Assembly: GCA_000442125.1 (NCBI GenBank)
Contig: KE546979.1
Coordinates: 1,178,001-1,242,000, forward strand
Source of the DNA: Opeltia flavorubescens
Taxonomy: Eukaryota; Ascomycota; Lecanoromycetes; Teloschistales; Teloschistaceae
Direction of reading: 5' to 3'
DNA: 64,000 bases
The translations under genes were made by a program, and so were the position numbers. The notes below the pieces were generated by a model that was given only the letters and a program-made list of their open reading frames with translations, ran no database searches and was not told the DNA's origin. This document shows positions 58,250-64,000 of the stretch, in pieces. Position 1 is the first letter of the stretch. Each line of letters opens with the position of its first letter.

Positions 58250-59212
58250 ATGGACGGCTTCCACCTGCCAACTCAGTCTTGGAGCTCTCGTGCGCCATCG
58301 CCGCCCAGAGTATTGGTACCTCCGCCCGATACCGATCGAAAAGGAAAACTAGTCTTCCCCGTTATTCCGAGCCAGAATGTCGATTTCGAATCCAGCGGCT
58401 TTGCCAACAGTGATTTCCTCAAAACAGTCACTTATGACAACTTTAACGCTGGCAATGCTTTTGTCGAATGGAAATATGCACAACGTTGGACGGCTCAAAA
58501 TATCTTGCCCTTTCTCTTCCTTGGTCCTGTCACTGCGGCTAGGTCTCGAGACTTTCTACTAGGGAACGGCATCACGATGGTTTTGGCGGTGCGCAATACG
58601 AAGTCTGCTCATGCTCGATTACTTGGTTCGAAGGCTGCGGAGGAGCTTGACATTCCCTACTCCACTGTCGACACTACGGGCAACCAGGAGTTGATTGCGG
58701 CTTTCCCTAGAGGTATTGAGATCATCAACGCTCATCTTTCAGAAATGTACCAGCAATGCCAAGACAAGTCATATTCCATGAAGAAATCAACGCCGGGGAA
58801 AGTCTTGGTCTTTTGTGAGAGTGGGAACGAACGATCGGCAGCTATGGTGGTGGCCTACATCATGGCTATGTATTCTATGGACGTCATCAACGCTATCCAA
58901 ATTGTTCAAGCTCAGCGTTTTGCGGTGGCTTTTGACGACCCGACCAGACTTTTACTACAGACTTATGATTCTATCTTGAGTGCTAGGAGGGATGTTTATC
59001 GTTCTGGCAAGCAGAATCGCACCGCTTCAGACGGTGCAAATTCTGCTGGATTAGCTGTCCAGAGTCCTCAAATCATGTCTCGGAAGCCGAGTAAACGGAC
59101 TTTGGATGATACTTATGATCATGATGAAATGGAGGTTGATGGAGGCGAGGTCTTCAACGAGAAAGATAAACGGATAGGTGCTGCTCCATTTCGTGATGAT
59201 GCAGAATGGTAG
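58250..59212 (+). CDS. dual-specificity-phosphatase-like protein (CX5R, STYX-like)
   Basis: A single exon of 320 aa from MDGFHLPTQSWSSRAPSPPR; an ATG nine codons upstream is also in frame. The DSP fold is visible from WTAQNILPFLFLGPVTAARS, through GITMVLAVRNTKSA and DIPYSTVDTTGNQELIAAF, to the active-site loop VLVFCESGNERSAAMVVAYI. That loop keeps the catalytic Cys (about 189) and Arg (CX5R), but the usual preceding His is Phe. The helix after it (MDVINAIQIVQAQRFAVAFD) is standard. STYX itself lacks the Cys, so this one may still be active; substrate unknown. The tail holds SRKPSKRTLDDTYDHDEMEV, a likely nuclear signal with acidic patch. Without the His, lower activity or a binding role is also possible. 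Confidence 0.8.
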   Translation: MDGFHLPTQSWSSRAPSPPRVLVPPPDTDRKGKLVFPVIPSQNVDFESSGFANSDFLKTVTYDNFNAGNAFVEWKYAQRWTAQNILPFLFLGPVTAARSRDFLLGNGITMVLAVRNTKSAHARLLGSKAAEELDIPYSTVDTTGNQELIAAFPRGIEIINAHLSEMYQQCQDKSYSMKKSTPGKVLVFCESGNERSAAMVVAYIMAMYSMDVINAIQIVQAQRFAVAFDDPTRLLLQTYDSILSARRDVYRSGKQNRTASDGANSAGLAVQSPQIMSRKPSKRTLDDTYDHDEMEVDGGEVFNEKDKRIGAAPFRDDAEW

Positions 59213-59582
59213 ATTTAGCGATTCGCTGGCTGTATGATGCTGAAAATCCTCCATTTGACCGTTGGTCAGTGTAAGTTTGAATGACTCTCCTTGTATTGAT
59301 ACGCAAGTAAAGATTCTTATTGCTCATAAACTGGCTTGACTACCCAGAGACCGAAACCTGTGTTGTGGCTACCAAAAATGTGGATTAATATGTGATGTGA
59401 AGAGCGACTTCCTTGTTTGTGAATCAAATCGGAGGGTCGGACTTGATGTCATTCATTGTTGGAAACAGAATCTCCTTCACCAACTTTCCCACACATTATT
59501 AAGACATCCTTAATCAACAGTTCTGTCGTTGTCTCTTGCAGCCTCGCTTTATGACCAGTTCCTTATCTGCAACATACCGATC
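59213..59582. other. intergenic region
   Basis: About 370 bp between two plus-strand genes; expected 3' UTR and promoter. Nothing recognised. Confidence 0.4.
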
Positions 59583-61500
59583 ATGCCAGCAAGAATGGAG
59601 TTGAGAAAACACGTCAAAGCACCACGACGGTATTCGCACGAAATAGAAGAAGATTCTCCGCCGACTTCTCCAACCAAATTTCGCCTATCTAAGCCTTGCC
59701 CTATCAAAGCGAAAATCACCCAATACAATCCTGATCTTCCGCCGGCTGCCTTTCCAACGCTGGATCCTAGGACGACTTTGGCTTGTGATACTAGTCAGTC
59801 AGAGAAGCTTTCGGATAGGCAGACGGATGCTCGCAAACACGACAATGCTCGCAGTTCTACAAGTCTGTCATCTACCGAGCGCGAATTAATGGCACAGCAA
59901 CAGCGGTCAATGTCGACAACGCCGACGACAATGTCAAGCATTGATAATGGGCCTGGGAACCGGATTTGGGAGAAAAATATGAAGAAGATGGATGAGATGT
60001 CCATGAGAAGTGAGGAAGAATGGTTCGCTAGGGAGTGTGAAACGAGTAGTGAGGAGGATTTTCCCACGCGATCTGCATCCAGTGTACGTCCACCAGTGAT
60101 CTTCACTCTCATACGTACTGATGATTGTCCAGGTCACTCTATGGGATGATATACCCCTCGCCCTTCAAATCAAGATGGTGTATGCCGCAACCCGCAATGA
60201 TAACCTTGCCCACCGCTCAATGGGACGATTGAAGCTGAACCAGACCCAGCAGGAGGCCATGTTGGATGAACTACTTCTTTATCAAGCACGTGAAAAAGCT
60301 GACGTCGCCTTGATTGCTTGCCATCTAAATCGACTGAATGATATTTTACTGAACGGTCGTCGATCTCAGCTCAATGAGGATCAATTCCAAGACTTTTATG
60401 AGAGACTTGTAAAGACGATACGGAAAGATATCGTGGCCTCTGTAGCGCAAGTCATGGATGCAAAGGCCTATATGGAATCTTGTGGATTGGATTCTTCGGA
60501 GCTTGACAGATGTCTGCCTAAGGAGATTACGGATTCGAACGAGGAGCTTGAACGTCGATACCCTCATGCTCCTAAGATCAATGAGGTCATGGCAGCTGAT
60601 GAACTTGAAAAGAGTAAAGCAGCTGCAAAAGAGACTTTGTCTAATGAGGCAACGACTAGGAAACAGGAGTCTTCGCATGCACAAGTATATTCGCCTCTGT
60701 CTGGTAGACTCGTCGCTACTGGAGAAGTCGAAACGAATGGAGAAGGTCCGGCGTTCAAGAAACGTAAAATTACTAGTGAGACAATCGAAGTGGATGTTGG
60801 AGACCGACCTTTGTTGGGCAGTGACACAGTTCAGAAGAAGGTGTCCACGACAACCAAAGAGAATGGTTCTAGTACTTTTGGCTATCTGTTCGAAGACTAC
60901 CCGCGAACACCAGAGCAGAGTACGAGGCAGGGGTTGGCTTTTGATCAACCGCTGGTAGAAGCTATTAGGTTTGTTGGATGGCCTGCGACCCCTCCGACCC
61001 CATCTCAAGGTGTTGTCCCTCATCGTGACAGTGGCGAAAGTGAATACGAACCGAAATCAAAGGAACAGCCATCTAAGAATACTTCCAGTAGCAAAGCAGC
61101 TTTGACTCCGGGTTTCGGTCGAGCTCCAGGATCTGGCGGTACGCCTGTGGCTCGTACGACATCTGGCATTTTGGTAATGCTCTCGCCTAAGGTTGCTGGG
61201 AAGGAGATCAATGGAGCGCATACCGATCGGACGCGTCAGAGCCACGCCATAAAGCAGAAAGATGGGCATATGAAGAGGGGTGGATCTATGGTGGATGCTC
61301 CAAGCTCCAGTGCTACTACAGAGCATGACTCTACGATCGTGGTTAATGTTCAGGGTCAGCAACCTACCGTGGCGCAAGTTGATGGAGAGAAGGACGAGCT
61401 TTCAATGGGCGGAACTGATGTAGTTGTGACGAAGACGAAGACGAAGAAACGCGGTAGACCTAGGAATAAGCCACAGGGAGATCAGGAGGCTTGCACGTGA
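59583..61500 (+). CDS. AT-hook-containing nuclear protein
   Basis: Exon 1 is 59583-60083 and exon 2 is 60133-61500; the product is 622 aa from MPARMELRKHVKAPRRYSHE. The N-terminus has the block KITQYNPDLPPAAFPTL. Across the splice site a helical domain begins: VTLWDDIPLALQIKMVYAAT, then LKLNQTQQEAMLDELLLYQA and LIACHLNRLNDILLNGR, which looks like the most ordered and probably conserved part. The C-terminal half is disordered, with FKKRKI and a final AT-hook, KKRGRPRNK, which binds the minor groove of AT-rich DNA. It is probably a chromatin protein; its partner complex is unknown. An ATG 18 codons upstream is possible but less likely. Confidence 0.75.
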
Positions 61501-61786
61501 TGAGATGTCTTCTTGGGTGGTTGTACATTCGTTGTGAGCATCATTGGGCTGTGGAGGCGTTATGGGCTTAGCCAACTAGTCTTTCTTGCGCTCATGACAC
61601 TGAGGACAGAAAATGAGAATGTATTTTTGGTATTCGATTAGTCTTTGTCTTCCATGAGGTAAGCATTAAGCTTTTAAGCCTCATGCATGACGATTGCGTG
61701 GAGAGACGACGCGGAACTTATCCGCACTGCATTTCCTGAGCTTCTCACAACCTCCGCAGTCCAAACCAACGACTCACGAACCGACA

Positions 61787-63013
61787 ATGTCAAACAAGAA
61801 AATCGAACAATGGGAAGTGGAACGATACTGGGAGATTTTCGCCTCTCTCGCCAACGGTTCCACACACCTAGACGGCGCACAGGCGGCTTCGGTGCTGAAG
61901 AATAGTCAACTCCGAGATGATCAGCTGGAACGGGTGTGGGATCTGGCGGATGTGGACAGCGATGGGAAATTGGACTTTGAGGAGTTTTGCGTTGCTATGA
62001 GGGTGATTTTTGATTTGGTTAATGGGGAATACACTGATGTCCCCTCCTCGCTTCCGGCGTGGCTGGTGCCGTCATCGAAAGCGCATCTTATTACCGCCGC
62101 TTCTGCCCTTCGCGATCCTTCCTCCCAGTCTTTCCCCTCGCCGCCGATATCTCCGAATAATGAGGATGGCCTTAAAGATGATTTCGATTGGTACATGTCC
62201 CCCTCCAACACGGCGAAGTATGAGGCTATATACAATGCCAATACGACTCGTTCTGGGACTTTGTCTTTCGACGCCCTCGAACCGTTATACTCGTCCCTCG
62301 ATGTCCCCGATACGGATTTAAGATCTGCATGGAATCTGGTGAACCCGAATGCGGATGCGGAAATTGGGAAACAAGCGGCTTTGGCTTTCTTGCATGTGTT
62401 GAATTTGAGGCATGAAGGGTACCGTGTGCCGAGGAGTGTGCCGCCGTCTTTAAGATCGACGTTCGAACAGGGGAAGATTGATTATAGGGTCGATCGCGTG
62501 CGGTCTCCCGCTGAGAGGTGGAAATCTTCGTCTTCTTATTCAGCGAGAGATGGCGATGATACGGCTACGGCGAGGAAGTCGAAGTTTGGAGATACATATC
62601 TCTCCCGCCTCGGCGTCTCCTCCACCTCTTCCATCAAGGGAACGGATTTCTCCACGGTGCATCAAACCCGCGATTGGAAAGAAGCTCGCTTAAAACGCCA
62701 ACTCGTTGACTTGGAAGATCGGATTTCTAAGATTGAAAATTCGGCGAAAGGAAGAGAAGCGAGGAGGAGGGAGGGGAGGGGGAGTAAACCTGCGCTGGTG
62801 AAGAGGGAGTTGGAGGCTATGATGGAGTTTAAGAGGAGGGAGATTAGGAATTTGGAGGTGGGGGATGGGGGTGATGGGGGGAGAGGAGGGGNNNNNGGGG
62901 AGTTGAAGGGGTTGAGGGAGATGGTGGGGGGGTTGGAGGAGCATTGGAGGGGGAGGGAGGGGGTGTTGGAGGGGTTGAGGAGGGAGATTGATGAGGTTAG
63001 GAGGGGGGGATAG
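61787..63013 (+). CDS. END3: END3, EH-domain endocytosis protein
   Basis: A single exon of about 408 aa starting [20 protein letters not shown]. The first EH domain has the Ca2+-binding loop [21 protein letters not shown] second EH-like unit follows ([20 protein letters not shown], then [19 protein letters not shown]). The C-terminus is the End3 coiled-coil part ([20 protein letters not shown]). With Pan1 and Sla1 it forms the coat complex that links clathrin sites to actin. The final ~80 codons are purine-rich and contain a 5-base gap (62892-62896), so two residues and possibly the exact length there are uncertain. The earlier in-frame ATG at 61694 precedes no conserved sequence. Confidence 0.93.
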   Translation: MSNKKIEQWEVERYWEIFASLANGSTHLDGAQAASVLKNSQLRDDQLERVWDLADVDSDGKLDFEEFCVAMRVIFDLVNGEYTDVPSSLPAWLVPSSKAHLITAASALRDPSSQSFPSPPISPNNEDGLKDDFDWYMSPSNTAKYEAIYNANTTRSGTLSFDALEPLYSSLDVPDTDLRSAWNLVNPNADAEIGKQAALAFLHVLNLRHEGYRVPRSVPPSLRSTFEQGKIDYRVDRVRSPAERWKSSSSYSARDGDDTATARKSKFGDTYLSRLGVSSTSSIKGTDFSTVHQTRDWKEARLKRQLVDLEDRISKIENSAKGREARRREGRGSKPALVKRELEAMMEFKRREIRNLEVGDGGDGGRGGXXGELKGLREMVGGLEEHWRGREGVLEGLRREIDEVRRGG

Positions 63014-63782
63014 GGGTTGTTTTGGTGGGCAGGAATGGGGGTTAGGTGGAAAGGGCGTGTGGGAGAAAAGCGGGAAAGAAGGCGGAGGACTGAGATGGGG
63101 ATAAGGTGCAAGGGAATGGATGGGTATTGTAAATAGATATCTCTAAGTTAACAGGAGTTTTATCCAGGAATTCCTCACGGTCTTTGAAGAAGTCTCCGAT
63201 GGTTCCCTTCTTCCTGGCCGCCTAAGCTTCTCACACCATTCTCCGAGATATCGACTTCGCGCATCTGCACACCCTTACTGACATTCTCTTAACCTCCCCC
63301 GTCATGGTAAGTTGCTCATCCCCTTTACGGCCGCTCATTTCTAAGCTCAAACCATATATAACGCAAGGACCCTGCAAAATAAAAGGGATGAGCTAAAGGC
63401 CGCCGCCACGGAGTATCACCGGCAAAACTTCCTGCCACGCTAAACCACTCATAGACATCTTTCGAGCTTGAAGTATAAAGGCTTGTGATGGTAGGGTAAA
63501 CCTTACCAACAAATTCTTAAATATTACGGTCTTAGACTTGCAAGTTGAGGGTTTTACTTGGTTGGAGCAGGTGAGTATTCTTTGGTGTATAAGCACGCCA
63601 CGCACGATTAATTACTTTTCTCTTCTCATAAGACATTCTGCGAGGACAGGATTCCTATAGTATCTAGTCATTTGATGACACGCATATACATTTCACTAGG
63701 ACAAATAAAGCAATGGAGAACGACGCCGTATATAGCCAACAATATATCCATACGACCTCAAAACCCCCGACAAAACGCCTAA
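63014..63782. other. intergenic, convergent 3' regions
   Basis: About 770 bp between END3 (+) and the partial gene at the right edge (-). It begins purine-rich and then turns ordinary. A minus-strand open frame at 63393-63605 shows no family features. Confidence 0.4.
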
Positions 63783-64000
63783 CTAACTCATGGAACTCAA
63801 AATATCCTTATCCGCCTTCCTAGTCTCCACAGTCTTGAAATTCGCACCTTTATCCTCCTCGCCTTTTTCGGCTCGGGTATAGGCTTCTTCGCTCCTGTCT
63901 GTGAGGGTTTCGAGGTCTTTTTTGCTGAGGATTTGTTTTCTCTTCTTCTTTCCCTTTCTACCATGCCCACTATCCCCCGCCTCCAACCCTTGATCGTCAT
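63783..64000 (-). CDS. C-terminal end of a basic protein, runs off right edge
   Basis: The last ~72 codons of a minus-strand gene whose start lies beyond the window. It ends with a Lys/Arg-rich stretch (GHGRKGKKKRKQILSKKDLE) and a charged, helical tail (EEAYTRAEKGEEDKGANFKT, ADKDILSSMS). The basic cluster would serve as a nuclear or nucleolar signal. The frame reading MEAGDSGHGRKG was chosen because its tail is acidic/basic mixed and ends in a normal stop; an overlapping frame looks less natural. No family assigned. Confidence 0.5.
   Translation of the reverse strand, partial: DDQGLEAGDSGHGRKGKKKRKQILSKKDLETLTDRSEEAYTRAEKGEEDKGANFKTVETRKADKDILSSMS

Noticed and set aside
1-64000. tRNA, rRNA, CRISPR or a secondary-metabolite cluster
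   Set aside because: No tRNA B-box-like GGTTCRANYCC with matching stems, no rRNA-like sequence, no spaced repeats, and no polyketide or peptide synthase genes were seen by eye; a covariance-model scan would be needed to exclude small RNAs.

Overview
The window looks like chromosomal DNA of a filamentous ascomycete (Pezizomycotina; a Leotiomycete would fit, but this is inferred from remembered protein resemblance, not from a search). Genes carry short spliceosomal introns of about 40-110 nt with GTRNGY donors and YAG acceptors. Start codons often follow CT-rich leaders. The families present include fungal SRF1, END3, BMS1, SDT1, a PTH11-type rhodopsin-domain receptor and a GH128 glucanase. Most gene models below were built by hand-joining exons; wherever exon boundaries are given, the summed exon lengths keep the reading frame unless stated.

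Layout. 1-7.1 kb: 5' part of a cullin, a YjlB-like cupin, SRF1, an Arg/Ser-rich five-exon gene and a small secreted protein, all on the minus strand. 7.8-14.6 kb: two minus-strand RNA-binding genes side by side, one multi-KH and one CCCH zinc finger. 14.9-17.1 kb: SDT1 (+) convergent with a mitochondrial K+/H+ exchange-related gene (-). 18.6-24.4 kb: an unrecognised 415-aa protein, GH128 and a seven-helix receptor.

24.488-35.708 kb is one 11.2-kb AT-rich block, the outstanding feature of the window. It has near-perfect 18-bp terminal inverted repeats and is flanked by an 8-bp direct repeat, TTAATACC. Its interior has almost no CpA or TpG dinucleotides, the mark of saturated repeat-induced point mutation (RIP). 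It is a dead transposon, or a nest of them, inserted about 130 bp after the receptor gene.

35.7-64 kb returns to dense host genes: a small Cys-rich protein, a GNAT acetyltransferase, an HPP-family membrane protein, a secreted ricin-B-like protein, a LOG-type phosphoribohydrolase, a short-chain dehydrogenase, several disordered proteins, BMS1 (ribosome assembly), a mitochondrial PDK/BCKDK-type kinase, a CX5R phosphatase-like protein, an AT-hook protein and END3 (endocytosis). The 3' end of one more minus-strand gene lies at the right edge.

The host genes are mostly housekeeping and show no biosynthetic cluster. Assembly gaps (runs of N) fall inside strongly purine/pyrimidine-skewed tracts. 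No rRNA, tRNA or CRISPR was recognised.
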